A stretch of 64,000 bases of DNA from Streptomyces deccanensis. GTDB lineage: Bacteria; Actinomycetota; Actinomycetes; Streptomycetales; Streptomycetaceae. Of the stretch, positions 36,191 to 46,586 are shown piece by piece. Each line of letters starts with the position of its first letter. The first letter of the stretch is position 1. Where the stretch lies: positions 9,672,001-9,736,000 of the forward strand of contig NZ_CP092431.1 of the NCBI RefSeq assembly GCF_022385335.1. The letters are read 5' to 3'. Under the pieces are notes generated by a model, which ran no database searches, was not told where the DNA came from, and saw only the letters and a list, made by a program, of their open reading frames with translations. Position numbers and translations under genes: made by a program.

Positions 36191-37549
36191 ATGGGCCCCA
36201 GCGACGCGAAGGACCACCCTGCGGCAGCGTCACCGCCCGGATCTCCTGACGGGGTCCCGTCCGACGAGACGTCGTCCGGCGAGACGTCGTCCGGCGAGAC
36301 CCTGTCCCAAGAGGTCCCGTCCGAGGAGGCCACGTCCGAGGAGGTCCCGTCGCACGCGCCGGCGGTCGCGTACGACCCGCACGCCGTCGACCGCGACGTC
36401 CCCGGGGCCGTGCGAAGCGTGCTGCGGGAACTGCTGGCGGAGCGCACCGAACGGGCCGCCGCGCTCGACCCGGTGTTCGCGGAGGACCTGGCCGAGCGCG
36501 TCGCGCGTTTCGCCCTGGACGGAGGCAAGCTCATGCGTCCGCGCTTCGTCTGGTGGGCCCTGCGCGCGTGCGGGGGAGGCGCCGCCGAGACGGAGGCCGC
36601 CCTGCGGATCGGCGCCGCGCTCGAACTGATCCAGACCTGCGCGCTGGTGCACGACGACGTCATGGACGGCTCCCGGCTGCGCCGCGGACGACCCGCCCTG
36701 CACGCGGACATCGCCGCGCAGTACGCCGACGTCACGGATCCGGCCCACGGCGCGCGCTTCGGCGAGGCCGCGGCGATCCTCGCCGGTGATCTGGCCCTGG
36801 CCTGGGCGGACGACATCGTGGCCGCCACCAGGACTGCGGCACCGGCCGCCGACCACGCCGTCCGCGAGCTGTGGAGCACCATGCGCACCGAGATGGTGGC
36901 CGGGCAGTACCTGGACATCCAGGGCCAGGCCACCGCGTCCAGGTCCCTGGCCCGCGCGATCCGCGCGGCCTGTCTGAAGAGCGCCCTGTACTCGGTGGAA
37001 CGCCCCCTCGCCCTCGGGGCGGCGCTGGCGGGCGCGGACGCCGCACGGACCCGGGCGCTGTGCTCGGCGGGCCGGTGCGTCGGCATCGCCTTCCAGCTCC
37101 GGGACGACCTCGGCGACGTCTTCGGCGGCCCCCGGCACGCCGGCAAACCCACCGGCGGCGACATCCGGGCCGGCAAGCCCACCTATCTGGTCGCCGTGGC
37201 GCAGGCCCGGGCCGAGGCCGCCGACGACCGGCGCGCCCTCGCCCTGCTGCGGCGGTCCCTCGGCCGAGCCGATCTGTCCGAACACCGTCTCGCCGAGGTC
37301 CGTGACGTCCTGGTCCGCACCGGCGCGCGCGACATCGTCGAGGCGAAGATCGACCGTCTGGTCGCCCAGGGCCTGCGCCATCTGGAGTCCGCCCCGCTGG
37401 AGGCGGAGGGCCGACGGCACCTGCGGGAACTGCTGCACACCACGGCCGGCGACACACCGCCGCCGCCTGTCTCCCGCGCCCCGCACGGTGCCCCGGACGG
37501 CTTGCCGGTCCCGCTGCTGCTGGGCGCCGTCGACGGAGCCGCCCGATGA
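36191..37549 (+). CDS. crtE: CrtE, geranylgeranyl diphosphate synthase with low-complexity N-terminus
   Basis: 452-residue prenyl synthase for the first committed C20 precursor. Catalytic motifs: HDDVMDGS (first aspartate-rich motif), [10 protein letters not shown], and [11 protein letters not shown] (second). GGKLMRPRF marks the diphosphate-binding region. Residues 1-65 are an acidic Ser/Glu/Thr-rich extension with repeated SSGET and SEEV units, not seen in the catalytic core. GGAAGGA precedes ATG 36191. It leads crtE-crtI-crtB-Rieske, each joined by a 4-bp overlap. Confidence 0.9.
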   Translation: MGPSDAKDHPAAASPPGSPDGVPSDETSSGETSSGETLSQEVPSEEATSEEVPSHAPAVAYDPHAVDRDVPGAVRSVLRELLAERTERAAALDPVFAEDLAERVARFALDGGKLMRPRFVWWALRACGGGAAETEAALRIGAALELIQTCALVHDDVMDGSRLRRGRPALHADIAAQYADVTDPAHGARFGEAAAILAGDLALAWADDIVAATRTAAPAADHAVRELWSTMRTEMVAGQYLDIQGQATASRSLARAIRAACLKSALYSVERPLALGAALAGADAARTRALCSAGRCVGIAFQLRDDLGDVFGGPRHAGKPTGGDIRAGKPTYLVAVAQARAEAADDRRALALLRRSLGRADLSEHRLAEVRDVLVRTGARDIVEAKIDRLVAQGLRHLESAPLEAEGRRHLRELLHTTAGDTPPPPVSRAPHGAPDGLPVPLLLGAVDGAAR

Positions 37550-39090
37550 CCAGGACCGTTCCCGGGCGCACCGATCACGTCGTGGTCGTCGGTGCCGGGC
37601 TCTCCGGCCTGGCGGCCACCCTGCACCTGCTCGGCGCCGGCCGCCGGGTCACTCTCGTCGAGCGCGACGCGCGGCCCGGCGGTCGCGCCGGACGCCTGGA
37701 GCGCGGCGGCTACCGCATCGACACCGGCCCCACCGTGCTGACCATGCCCGACCTCGCCGACGAGGCCTTCGCCGCCGTGGGCACGACCCTGCGCGAGCGC
37801 GTCGACCTCATCCCCCTGCACCCGGCCTACCGGGCCCTGTTCGCGGACGGCAGCGGCATCGACGTCCACACCGACGCCGACGCGATGGAGGCGGAGGTCG
37901 AACGCTTCGCGGGCGCCGAGGAGGCGGCGGGCTACCGGCGGCTGCGCGGCTGGCTGGAGCGGCTGTACCGGGCCCAGATGGGTCGCTTCATCGACACCAA
38001 CTTCGACTCCCCGTTCCAACTGCTCACCCCGGACCTCGCACGACTCGCCGCGCTCGGCGGCTTCGGACGGCTGGACGCCGGAATCGGCCGCCATCTGCGC
38101 GACGAACGCCTGCGCCGGGTCTTCTCCTTCCAGGCGCTGTACGCGGGCGTCCCGCCGGCCCGGGCACTCGCCGCCTACGCCGTGATCGCCTACATGGACA
38201 CCGTGGCCGGGGTGTACTTCCCCCGCGGCGGGATGCACGCCCTGCCGCGGGCCATGGCCGACGCCGCCGCCGAGGCGGGCGCCGACCTGCGGTTCGGGCA
38301 GGACGTCGTCCGGCTGGAACGTTCCGGCGAGCGCGTCACCGCCGTGGTCACCGCCCACGAGCGCATCCCGTGCGACGCCGTCGTCCTCACGCCCGACCTG
38401 CCCGTCGCCTACGCCCTCCTCGGCCGACCGCCCCGCCGGCCGCTGCGGATCAGACACGCGCCGTCGGCCGTCGTCCTGCACGCCGGGACCGACCGGACCT
38501 GGCCCGAACTCGCCCACCACACGCTGTCCTTCGGCACCGCGTGGCGCCGCACCTTCGACGAACTCACCCGCACCGGCAGCCTGATGAGCGACCCCTCCCT
38601 GCTGATCACCCGCCCCACCGCCACCGACCCGACGCTCGCCCCGCCCGGCCACCATCTGCACTACATCCTCGCGCCCTGCCCCAACACCGACATCGGACCC
38701 GACGCCGCCGCGTGGGGCGAGCTGGCCCCCCGCTACCGCGACAGCGTCCTGCGGGAGCTGGAACGACGCGGCCTCGACGGCATCGCCGACGCCGTCGAGG
38801 AGCAGGCCCTCGTCACCCCGGCCGACTGGCACGCCCAGGGGCACGCGGCGGGCAGTCCCTTCTCGGCCGCCCACACCTTCGCGCAGACCGGCCCGTTCCG
38901 GCCGCGCAACCTCGTCCGGGGTACCGCCAACGCCGTACTCGCCGGCTGCGGCACCACTCCCGGCGTCGGCGTGCCGACCGTCCTGCTGTCCGGCAAGCTC
39001 GCCGCCGCCCGGATCACCGGCCGGCACGCGACCCCCGTCCCCAGGCGTCGGCGCACCGCGCCGGCCGCACCGGAAGGAACCCCCTCATGA
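37546..39090 (+). CDS. crtI: CrtI, phytoene desaturase
   Basis: 514-residue FAD-dependent desaturase that converts phytoene to lycopene. The dinucleotide fold is at the start ([20 protein letters not shown]), followed by [24 protein letters not shown] sequence, and the carotenoid-desaturase signature at the end ([20 protein letters not shown]). The start overlaps the crtE stop (ATGA), and its own stop overlaps crtB. Confidence 0.93.
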   Translation: MTRTVPGRTDHVVVVGAGLSGLAATLHLLGAGRRVTLVERDARPGGRAGRLERGGYRIDTGPTVLTMPDLADEAFAAVGTTLRERVDLIPLHPAYRALFADGSGIDVHTDADAMEAEVERFAGAEEAAGYRRLRGWLERLYRAQMGRFIDTNFDSPFQLLTPDLARLAALGGFGRLDAGIGRHLRDERLRRVFSFQALYAGVPPARALAAYAVIAYMDTVAGVYFPRGGMHALPRAMADAAAEAGADLRFGQDVVRLERSGERVTAVVTAHERIPCDAVVLTPDLPVAYALLGRPPRRPLRIRHAPSAVVLHAGTDRTWPELAHHTLSFGTAWRRTFDELTRTGSLMSDPSLLITRPTATDPTLAPPGHHLHYILAPCPNTDIGPDAAAWGELAPRYRDSVLRELERRGLDGIADAVEEQALVTPADWHAQGHAAGSPFSAAHTFAQTGPFRPRNLVRGTANAVLAGCGTTPGVGVPTVLLSGKLAAARITGRHATPVPRRRRTAPAAPEGTPS

Positions 39091-40163
39091 CCGCCCGCGA
39101 ACTCGACGCGGCGGGCATCACCGAGCCGGTGCTGCGCGACGCCTACACGCACTGCCGCCGCCTCAACGCCCGCCACGGCAGGACCTACTTCCTCGCCACC
39201 CGGCTGCTGCCCGTGGAACGCCGCCCGGCCGTGCACGCGCTCTACGGCTTCGCCCGCTGGGCCGACGACATCGTCGACTCCCTGGACACCGGCGCGCCGG
39301 CGCACCGCCGCGCGGCGGACCTCGCGCTCCTCCACGAGCGCCTGGAACGCGGCCTGCGCGACACCCACACCCACACCCACGGTGGCGTTGGCGAGCCGGT
39401 CGTCCTCGCGCTCGCCGACACGGCCCGCCGGTACGCCATCGACCACCGGCACTTCAGCGACTTCATGGCGTCCATGCGCAGCGACCTGGAGGTCACCGGC
39501 TACCCGACCTACGACGACCTGCGCACCTACACGCACGGCTCCGCCGCCGTGATCGGGCTGCAGATGCTGCCCATCCTCGGCACGGTGGTCCCGCGCGAGG
39601 AGGCCGCCCCGCACGCCGCCGCCCTCGGGCTGGCCTTCCAACTCACCAACTTCCTCCGGGACGTCGGCGAGGACCTGGACCGAGGCCGCGTCTATCTGCC
39701 CGCCGACCTGCTGAGCGCACACGGAGTGGACCGGGGGCTGCTCTCGTGGAGCCGCCGCACCGGCCACCGCGACCGGCGGATCACCGAGGCACTGCGGGCC
39801 TTCGAGGACCTCACCCGTGGCGTCTACCGCGAGGCCGCCCCGGGCCTCGCCATGCTCGACCCCGTCGCACGCCCCTGCATCCGCACCGCGTTCGTGCTGT
39901 ACGGGGGCATCCTGGACGCCGTCGCCCGCGACGGGTACGCCGTGCTGCACCGCCGCGCCGTGGTGCCCCGGCGGCGCCGCGCCGCGGTGGCGGTCGACGG
40001 GCTCGTACGCCTGACTGCGGCACGGACGTCGACACGGAGGGTGGGGGCACGGACGTCGGCGCCGGACGCACCGCCTGCCGCCGGACACGAACTGACCGCA
40101 GTCGGACGCGAACCGGCCGCCGTCACCGCCCCGTCCGGGCCGCTCCAGGAGGAGGTCGCGTGA
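39087..40163 (+). CDS. crtB: CrtB, phytoene synthase
   Basis: 358-residue synthase that condenses two GGPP molecules to phytoene. Substrate-binding motifs: [14 protein letters not shown] and [21 protein letters not shown] loop at about residues 93-98 has the run THTHTH, encoded by a CCCACA-type microsatellite, and the last 50 residues form a proline/alanine tail with a 13-base direct repeat (GGCACGGACGTCG). Catalytic parts are intact. Confidence 0.92.
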   Translation: MTARELDAAGITEPVLRDAYTHCRRLNARHGRTYFLATRLLPVERRPAVHALYGFARWADDIVDSLDTGAPAHRRAADLALLHERLERGLRDTHTHTHGGVGEPVVLALADTARRYAIDHRHFSDFMASMRSDLEVTGYPTYDDLRTYTHGSAAVIGLQMLPILGTVVPREEAAPHAAALGLAFQLTNFLRDVGEDLDRGRVYLPADLLSAHGVDRGLLSWSRRTGHRDRRITEALRAFEDLTRGVYREAAPGLAMLDPVARPCIRTAFVLYGGILDAVARDGYAVLHRRAVVPRRRRAAVAVDGLVRLTAARTSTRRVGARTSAPDAPPAAGHELTAVGREPAAVTAPSGPLQEEVA

Positions 40164-41164
40164 ACCCCCGACGCCCCGTCCGCCGCCGACGGTACCCCCT
40201 GACCCTGCACCGCGACCCGGTGCCCTGGGAACGACAGCGGCCCACCTGGCGCGAGGCGCGCCCGGCCTTGATCGCCGACGCCCTCAAACGCGCGCAGGCC
40301 CGCCCGTCGGGCAACTGGTACGTCGTCGGCGCCACCCGGGACATCCGGGACGACCGCCCGCTGGCCAGGACGATCGCCGGCCGGGAAGTCGTCGTCTGGC
40401 GGGCCGCCGACGGCCGTCTGGTCGCCGGGCCCGGCGTCTGCCCGCATCTGGGCGCGCCGCTGAAGGACAGTCCGGTGCGCTGCGGCACCCTCCTCTGCCA
40501 CTGGCACGGACTCGCCCTGTCCGGCGGCCCGTTCGCGGGATGGGAGCCGCTGCCCGCGTACGACGACGGTGTGCTGGTGTGGGTGCGTCTGGACGACGTG
40601 GGCGGCGAGTCGCCCCTCGAAGCCCCCGTGGTGCCGGTGCGGCCGGCCCGTGCGGAGTCGCTGTCGGCGGTCTACGTCGGCGTCGGTGTCTGCGAGCCGG
40701 AGGACGTGGTCGCCAACCGGCTGGATCCGTGGCACGGCGCCTGGTTCCACCCGTACTCCTTCGTCGGCCTGACCGTCGTCGACGTGCCCGCCGCGCAGGA
40801 GGACGGCTTCACGGTCGACGTGTCCTTCAGGCTCACCGGGCGGCTCGTCGTGCCGGTGCGGGCGGTGTTCACCGCGCCCGAGCCGCGCACGGTCGTCATG
40901 CGCATCACCGAGGGCGAGGGAGAGGGCTCGGTGGTGGAGACCCATGCGACCCCGCTCGCGCCCGACGACCGGGGCAGGCCCCGGACAGCGGTGGTGGAGG
41001 CCGTCGTGGCCGCGTCGGACCGGCCCGGTTTCGCCCTGGCCCGCAGGGCGGCGCCGCTCCTGCGACCGCTCGTACGGGCTGCCGCGGGCCGCCTGTGGCG
41101 CGACGACCTCGCGTACGCGGAGCGGCGCTGGCACCTCCGCTCGACCGGCCGCTTCCCGGGGTGA
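40160..41164 (+). CDS. Rieske [2Fe-2S] protein of the carotenoid operon (DUF5914-like)
   Basis: 334-residue Rieske oxygenase-like protein. The cluster-binding motif is [20 protein letters not shown] followed by [10 protein letters not shown], that is C-x-H ... C-x2-H. The C-terminal part ([18 protein letters not shown] onward) is the presumed catalytic or START-like domain. GTG 40160 overlaps the crtB stop and follows GGAGG. A gene at this place closes the crtEIB operon in other streptomycetes; its step, perhaps oxidation of the carotenoid, is not established. Confidence 0.82.
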   Translation: MNPRRPVRRRRYPLTLHRDPVPWERQRPTWREARPALIADALKRAQARPSGNWYVVGATRDIRDDRPLARTIAGREVVVWRAADGRLVAGPGVCPHLGAPLKDSPVRCGTLLCHWHGLALSGGPFAGWEPLPAYDDGVLVWVRLDDVGGESPLEAPVVPVRPARAESLSAVYVGVGVCEPEDVVANRLDPWHGAWFHPYSFVGLTVVDVPAAQEDGFTVDVSFRLTGRLVVPVRAVFTAPEPRTVVMRITEGEGEGSVVETHATPLAPDDRGRPRTAVVEAVVAASDRPGFALARRAAPLLRPLVRAAAGRLWRDDLAYAERRWHLRSTGRFPG

Positions 41165-41216
41165 GCCGGCGGGGCCTACGCAGGGAGTGACAAGGGAGCG
41201 GAAGGAGAAAGGAACC

Positions 41217-42260
41217 ATGTCGGACCGGCCCACGGCGGAGCCGGCCCCGGAGCTGCCCCGCCACGGGGTGACCACGGGCTTCCTCGCGCGCAGGCTGGGG
41301 GTGTCACCGACGACGCTGCGTTCCTGGGACCGCCGCTACGGCCTGGGACCCGCCGTACGGGCCGAAGGCCGTCAGCGGCGCTGGTCGCCCGACGACGTGG
41401 CGATGCTGCAGGAGATGTGCCGGCTGACGGCTGCGGGAGTGCCACCGGCGGAGGCCGCCCGCGCCGCCCTCGAGCGGGCACGAGGAAAGGCCGCCGAGGC
41501 GTCCGTCGTGCCCCCGGGCGCGCGTCCCGGTGCCGTCGACACGGCCGCGCTCCCTGCCCCGCCCCTCCGGGCACCGCGCGGTCACCACCCGGCCTCCGCC
41601 CTGCCCCTGGGCGACGTACGCCAGGAATGCCGCGGTCTGGCCCGTGCCGCCGTCCGGCTCGACGCGGTGGCCGTGCAGGAACAACTGTCGGCGGTGGTGC
41701 GCGACCACGGGCTCGTCGTCGCGTGGGAAGAGGTGATGGTGCCCACCCTGCGGGCGGTCGGCCGCAAGTGGGAGTCCTCCGGCGACCGCTACGTGGAGGT
41801 GGAGCACCTGTTGTCCTGGCACATCTCCACCACGCTGCGCCACGCGCACCTTTCGGCGCCACGGCCGGCGGGGGAGGCCGCGCCCGTGCTGCTGGCCTGT
41901 CTGCCCGACGAGCACCACACGCTGCCGCTGGAGGCGCTCGGCGCCGCACTGGCGGAGCGGCACGTGCCGGTGCTGATGCTCGGCGGAGCGGTCCCCGCCG
42001 AAGCGCTGGACGGTGCCGTACGACGCGTCGCCCCGGCCGCGGTCGCCCTGTGGGCCCAGTCGCGGTCGACCGTCGGCCTGCCGCTGGCCCAGCACATCGC
42101 CGCGGCCCGCTGGGGGATCCGCGGCGCGCGCAGACACAGCCCCGTCCTGCTGTGCGGGCCCGGGTGGGGCCGCCGCACCCCCGAGGAACTGCTGCGGCCG
42201 TCCGGACTGCGCGACGCGGTCACCACACTCGTCCCCCTCTCCGCCGCGACACGACCGTGA
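41217..42260 (+). CDS. litR: LitR/CarH-type MerR regulator with B12-binding domain
   Basis: 347-residue light-responsive regulator. Residues 15-85 are a MerR-type winged helix (VTTGFLARRLGVSPTTLRSW; RRYGL). The C-terminal half is a cobalamin-binding module: helix bundle with YVEVEHLLSWHIS, like the W-x-EH region of CarH, then the Rossmann part LLACLPDEHHTLPLEALGAA, whose His is placed as the lower cobalt ligand. Known LitR/CarH proteins repress in the dark and release DNA when adenosylcobalamin is photolysed. AAGGAG precedes ATG 41217, 52 bases after the Rieske gene. Confidence 0.85.
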   Translation: MSDRPTAEPAPELPRHGVTTGFLARRLGVSPTTLRSWDRRYGLGPAVRAEGRQRRWSPDDVAMLQEMCRLTAAGVPPAEAARAALERARGKAAEASVVPPGARPGAVDTAALPAPPLRAPRGHHPASALPLGDVRQECRGLARAAVRLDAVAVQEQLSAVVRDHGLVVAWEEVMVPTLRAVGRKWESSGDRYVEVEHLLSWHISTTLRHAHLSAPRPAGEAAPVLLACLPDEHHTLPLEALGAALAERHVPVLMLGGAVPAEALDGAVRRVAPAAVALWAQSRSTVGLPLAQHIAAARWGIRGARRHSPVLLCGPGWGRRTPEELLRPSGLRDAVTTLVPLSAATRP

Positions 42261-42309
42261 CGGGGGCGGCCGAGAGCGCAGGGGAGGCGGACAGCCCGGA
42301 GGCCGAGCC

Positions 42310-42957
42310 TCAGTGACCGGGCTCGTCGCGGCGGCAGTACAGGAAGAGGTGGGGCTCGGGTCCGGCGTCCGGATGGTCCGGGGTGAAGACGGCGCTGTGC
42401 CGGGACAGGACCGTCAGCCCCGCCGCCTCCACCATCCCGACGACACCCTCCTCGGCGAAGCTGGTCGCGCGGACCGGCCGGCCCATGAAGACCACCTCGA
42501 CGTCCTCCGCGTCCACGGGCACGGTGGACAGCACCAGATGCCCACCCGGCCTGAGGGCGAGGGCGAGGCGCCGCGTCAGCGCCGACTGCTCGGCACGGGG
42601 CATCTGCAGCAGCGAGAAGAACACGCACACGCCGTCGAACGACTCGGCGTCGAGGGGGAGATCGCGGATGTCGCCGCAGCGGAACTCGGCCTCGGGGACC
42701 TGGCGGGCGGCGAGTTCGACCATGACGGGGGAGATGTCGACGCCCAGCACCCGGTGGCCCGCCTCGACCAGCGCGGCCGCCGTCGGCCGCCCCGTACCGC
42801 TGCCCACGTCCAGCGTCCGCGCGGCCGGCGGCAGCCGTTCGACAAGCCATTCCAGGGCCGACAGATGGGCGGGAGCGTGGGCGAACGCCTTCTCGTAGAC
42901 GGGGCCCAGCGCGTCGAACAGCACGGCGGCGGGCGGCCGTCGGTCCTCGTGCCTCAC
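42310..42957 (-). CDS. Class I SAM-dependent methyltransferase
   Basis: 215-residue methyltransferase: [20 protein letters not shown] (SAM site), [30 protein letters not shown] and a final [15 protein letters not shown]. The substrate is unknown; a methyltransferase gene also lies by litR/crt genes in S. coelicolor. GTG 42957 has GAAGGGA upstream. It is convergent with litR and divergent from pgm. Confidence 0.82.
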   Translation of the reverse strand: MRHEDRRPPAAVLFDALGPVYEKAFAHAPAHLSALEWLVERLPPAARTLDVGSGTGRPTAAALVEAGHRVLGVDISPVMVELAARQVPEAEFRCGDIRDLPLDAESFDGVCVFFSLLQMPRAEQSALTRRLALALRPGGHLVLSTVPVDAEDVEVVFMGRPVRATSFAEEGVVGMVEAAGLTVLSRHSAVFTPDHPDAGPEPHLFLYCRRDEPGH

Positions 42958-43105
42958 GTCGACGTCCCTTCGTTCACCGGCCCGTATCGTCGCACCCACC
43001 GCACACCGGCCACAACGGGCTCCCGGTGCGCGTGCGTCCCGACGTGCCGGGCGGGGGAGAATGGGCACCGTACTCAACGGTCGACCTTTGCGGAGGAGCG
43101 GGGAC

Positions 43106-44746
43106 ATGCAGAACGCGCGAGCGGGCCAGGTCGCCGGGCACGAGGACCTCGTCGACGTGGCCCGTCTGGTCACGGCGTACTACGCCCTGCGTCCGGACCC
43201 GGCCGACCCCGGGCAGCGGGTGGCCTTCGGCACCTCGGGACATCGCGGCTCGTCCCTCGCGACGGCGTTCAACGACGACCACATCGCGGCCACCAGCCAG
43301 GCGATCTGCGAGTACCGCGCCGCCCAGGGCACCGACGGGCCCCTCTTCCTCGGCGCCGACACGCACGCCCTGTCCGAGCCCGCGCGGGTCACGGCCCTCG
43401 AGGTGTTCGCCGCCAACGACGTGACCGTCCTCATCGACCAGGCCGACGGCTACACGCCCACTCCGGCGGTCTCGCACGCCATCCTCACCCACAACCGCGG
43501 CCGCGCGTCCGGTCTCGCCGACGGCGTGGTGGTCACCCCCTCGCACAACCCGCCCGCCGACGGCGGCTTCAAGTACAACCCGCCGAGCGGCGGACCGGCC
43601 GGTTCCGAGGCGACCTCCTGGATCCAGGACCGGGCCAACGACATCATCGCGAGCGGCCTCAAGGACGTACGGCGCATCCCGTACGCCCGTGCCCTGGCCG
43701 CTCCCGGCACCGGCCGCCACGACTTCCTCGGGGCCTACGTGGCGGACCTGCCGAGCGTGCTGGACCTGGACGCGATCCGGGCCGCCGGCGTACGGATCGG
43801 CGCCGACCCGCTCGGCGGCGCCTCGGTCGCCTACTGGGGCCGCATCGCCGAACAGCACCGGCTCGACCTCACGGTGGTGAACCCGCTCACCGACCCCACC
43901 TGGCGTTTCATGACGCTCGACTGGGACGGCAAGATCCGCATGGACTGCTCCTCGCCGTACGCCATGGCCTCGCTCATCGAACGGCGCGAGCAGTTCGACA
44001 TCGCGACCGGCAACGACGCCGACGCCGACCGGCACGGCATCGTCACACCGGACGGCGGCCTGATGAACCCCAACCACTATCTGGCCGTGGCGATCTCGTA
44101 CCTCTTCTCGCACCGGGAGCGGTGGCCCGCGACCGCCGGGATCGGCAAGACCCTGGTGTCGTCCAGCATGATCGACCGGGTCGCCGCGGACGTCGGCCGG
44201 CAGTTGGTCGAAGTCCCGGTCGGCTTCAAGTGGTTCGTGGACGGACTGTCCGACGGCACGCTCGGCTTCGGTGGTGAGGAGTCGGCCGGCGCGTCCTTCC
44301 TACGCCGTGACGGCTCGGTGTGGACCACCGACAAGGACGGCATCATCCTGGCGCTCCTCGCCTCCGAGATCACGGCGGTCACCGGCAGGACGCCCTCGCA
44401 GCACTACACCGCGCTCACGGACCGCTTCGGCGCCCCCGCCTACGCGCGCGTCGACGCCCCGGCGTCGCGCGAGGAGAAGGCGCTGCTCGCCAAGTTGTCC
44501 CCGCGCCAGGTCACGGCCGACACCCTCGCCGGTGATCCGGTGACCTCGGTCCTCACCGAGGCCCCCGGCAATGGCGCCGCCCTCGGCGGCATCAAGGTCG
44601 CCACCGCCAACGCCTGGTTCGCGGCCCGCCCTTCGGGCACCGAGGACGTCTACAAGATCTACGGGGAGTCCTTCCTCGGCCCCGACCACCTGCGCCAGGT
44701 CCAGGACGAGGCCCGGTCGGTGGTGCTCACGGCCCTGGGCAGCTGA
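43106..44746 (+). CDS. pgm: Phosphoglucomutase (alpha-D-glucose-1-phosphate specific)
   Basis: 546-residue enzyme that interconverts glucose 1- and 6-phosphate. Motifs: FGTSGHRGS, active serine [17 protein letters not shown], metal loop [10 protein letters not shown], sugar-binding [15 protein letters not shown] and phosphate-binding [15 protein letters not shown]. Length and motifs are complete. GGAGGAG lies eight bases before ATG 43106. It links glycogen/trehalose metabolism with glycolysis. Confidence 0.95.
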   Translation: MQNARAGQVAGHEDLVDVARLVTAYYALRPDPADPGQRVAFGTSGHRGSSLATAFNDDHIAATSQAICEYRAAQGTDGPLFLGADTHALSEPARVTALEVFAANDVTVLIDQADGYTPTPAVSHAILTHNRGRASGLADGVVVTPSHNPPADGGFKYNPPSGGPAGSEATSWIQDRANDIIASGLKDVRRIPYARALAAPGTGRHDFLGAYVADLPSVLDLDAIRAAGVRIGADPLGGASVAYWGRIAEQHRLDLTVVNPLTDPTWRFMTLDWDGKIRMDCSSPYAMASLIERREQFDIATGNDADADRHGIVTPDGGLMNPNHYLAVAISYLFSHRERWPATAGIGKTLVSSSMIDRVAADVGRQLVEVPVGFKWFVDGLSDGTLGFGGEESAGASFLRRDGSVWTTDKDGIILALLASEITAVTGRTPSQHYTALTDRFGAPAYARVDAPASREEKALLAKLSPRQVTADTLAGDPVTSVLTEAPGNGAALGGIKVATANAWFAARPSGTEDVYKIYGESFLGPDHLRQVQDEARSVVLTALGS

Positions 44747-44752
44747 CCTCCG

Positions 44753-44788
44753 GGGGCGCTCCCCGCGTCGCCTCGCGGTGAGCGCCCC
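44753..44788. terminator. Hairpin after pgm
   Basis: GGGGCGCTC and its complement GAGCGCCCC, with a second inner pairing (CCGCG/CGCGG), seven bases after the pgm stop. Confidence 0.7.
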
Positions 44789-45225
44789 GCTGACACCACG
44801 CCGTCGGCCAGATCGCGCAGGGCGTCACAGGGATGAGCGGCCTCTGTATCCCGTCCACCCTGCCCCGAGGCTCTACTTCCGCATCTCCTGTTCCTTCCAC
44901 TGCGGGCAACGACCCACCAATTCACGCCCAACTCCCGTGCCAGCGGCCTTAGTTGACCGGCTGGTTCACGGCGTTCCGGTCTGTGCCGACGCCCCGTTGA
45001 CAGGTGTCGGCCGGGGCCGAGGACATCAGCGGCCCCTGCGCGGTCCCTCAGGCAAGCGGGAATCCGGACCGGCCGAATAAGAGGGTTACCCCGAGCGAAG
45101 TCCAGTGCGGCTGATCCGGTGCTGTTTGGCATGTCCCCGACCCCCCTAGGTTCGCTGTGCTCCGCACAACGATCGGTCATGCCGTCAGACGTACGCACTC
45201 CACCGACAGTCGAAGGAGAAACTTC
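44789..45225. other. 437-bp region without a gene
   Basis: Codon-position bias is lost here and base composition is less GC-rich than in the genes. Nothing recognisable is present except the ribosome binding site GAAGGAGAAAC at 45211-45221. It probably contains the protease promoter. Confidence 0.55.
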
Positions 45226-46257
45226 GTGCGCAGTCTCAGACACGCGATACTCCCGCTGGCCGCGGCCACCGTCCTCGCGCTGATAGGCGCGGCGACGACC
45301 GCCGAGGCCGCACCCGCCCCGGCGCAGACGCGAACCCAGACCGAGCGCGCCACCGCTGATCCAACCGCCGGGGGCGGTGCGTCCACTGCCGGCCGGACCG
45401 CACGTCTGTCCAGCGGTGCCCCGGTCGACTCGGCCCAGGACATCGCCGCGCTGGAGCGCTACTGGACGCCGGAGCGGATGGCGAACGCCGTCTCGCTCGA
45501 CAAGCGGCCCGCCGCGCCGCGGCCCGGCGCCACCGAGAAGGCCGGCCCCACCGGGAAACCCGGCACGACCCCGTCCGCCCCCGCCCGTTCCGACGTCAGG
45601 GCCCCGCGCATCAACGAATCCGCCGCGGTGGGCAAGGTGTTCTTCACCAACCCCAGCAACGGCGGCACCTACGCGTGTTCGGCGAGCGCCCTCAACAGCG
45701 ACTCGAAACAGATGGTCGTCACCGCCGGGCACTGTGTCCACGGCGGCAGCGGCGGTACGTGGATGACGAACTGGGTCTATGTGCCGCGTTACCGCTCCGG
45801 CGTCCGGCCCTTCGGCACCTTCGCCGCCAAGCAGATGCGCACGTTCAACGCCTAGATCAACAGCAGCGACCTCAGGCGGGACGTCGCCATGGTGACCACC
45901 TGGCCCCTCAACGGCAACAAGATCGTCAATGTCACCGGCGGTCACGGGATGAGCTGGAACTTCTCGCGCACACAACCCGTCACCATTCTCGGCTACCCGG
46001 GGAACTTCGACAGCGGGGAGATCCAGTGGGCGTGCACGGGAACGACCCGCGCGGCCAGTGACAACGGCATCGAGCTCCAGTGCAACTTCGGCGGCGGCTC
46101 CAGCGGCGGGCCGTGGCTGCGGGAGTTCAACGACTCCAACGGTCTCGGATCCGTCAACGGCGTGATGAGCACTGTCACCTCGACCGGCTGGAACGAGGCC
46201 GCCTACTTCGACGACGCGGTCAAGGCGATGTACGACGCCCAGGGCGGCGTCACCTGA
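45226..46257 (+). pseudogene. Secreted trypsin-like serine protease interrupted by an amber codon
   Basis: One reading frame of 344 codons from GTG 45226 (GGAGAAAC upstream), broken only by TAG at 45853-45855. The signal peptide is MRSLRHAILPLAAATVLALI. A prosegment contains ERYWTPERMANAVSLDK. The chymotrypsin-fold domain shows His (VVTAGHCVHG) before the stop, and Asp (DLRRDVAMV) and Ser (GGGSSGGPWLREF) after it. The stop stands where relatives, from memory, have Trp (TFN-A/G-W-IN), so TGG to TAG explains it. Terminated product would lack Asp and Ser and be inactive. No frameshift is present, and the rest is well conserved. Confidence 0.85.
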
Positions 46258-46262
46258 GCGGC

Positions 46263-46478
46263 GTGAGCCGCTGGGCCGCGGCCGCCGCAGTGGTCGGGGC
46301 CGTCGTGGTGGCGGTGACAGCATGGCGCGCCGCGGCCACCGCCCCGGACCCCGGGTCCCAGCCCGACTCGGCCACCACGACCCACGAGACAGGGCAGGAC
46401 CCGGATCAGGCCCGGGAGTACTGGACGCCCGAGCGGATGAGGGAAGCCGACGACGCGCCCATGCCGAAGCGCGACTGA
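46263..46478 (+). CDS. Small membrane-anchored protein with YWTPERM motif
   Basis: 71 residues from GTG 46263, five bases after the protease stop. One hydrophobic segment (AAAAAVVGAVVVAVTAW) is followed by an exposed part that ends REYWTPERMREADDAPMPKRD. The YWTPERM block is the same as in the protease prosegment (ERYWTPERMANA). It may be a stand-alone propeptide, a chaperone or an inhibitor of the protease. The gene is probably co-transcribed with the protease. Confidence 0.7.
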   Translation: MSRWAAAAAVVGAVVVAVTAWRAAATAPDPGSQPDSATTTHETGQDPDQAREYWTPERMREADDAPMPKRD

Positions 46479-46586
46479 CGGCGGGCGGATCGGCCGGATT
46501 GGTTGCACGGGTCGGATAGATCGTGAGCAGGGCACCCAGGGCGTGGGGGCGGGGGACACCCCGCCCCCACGCCCCTGAGCGCTGTC

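Noticed and set aside
45853..45855. TAG as a pyrrolysine codon
   Set aside because: The position is Trp in relatives as I recall them and no pyrrolysine machinery would be expected in Streptomyces; a simple nonsense change is likelier.
44659..46323. 554-residue minus-strand frame over the protease
   Set aside because: Antisense to the protease, whose signal peptide and catalytic motifs on the plus strand are clear.
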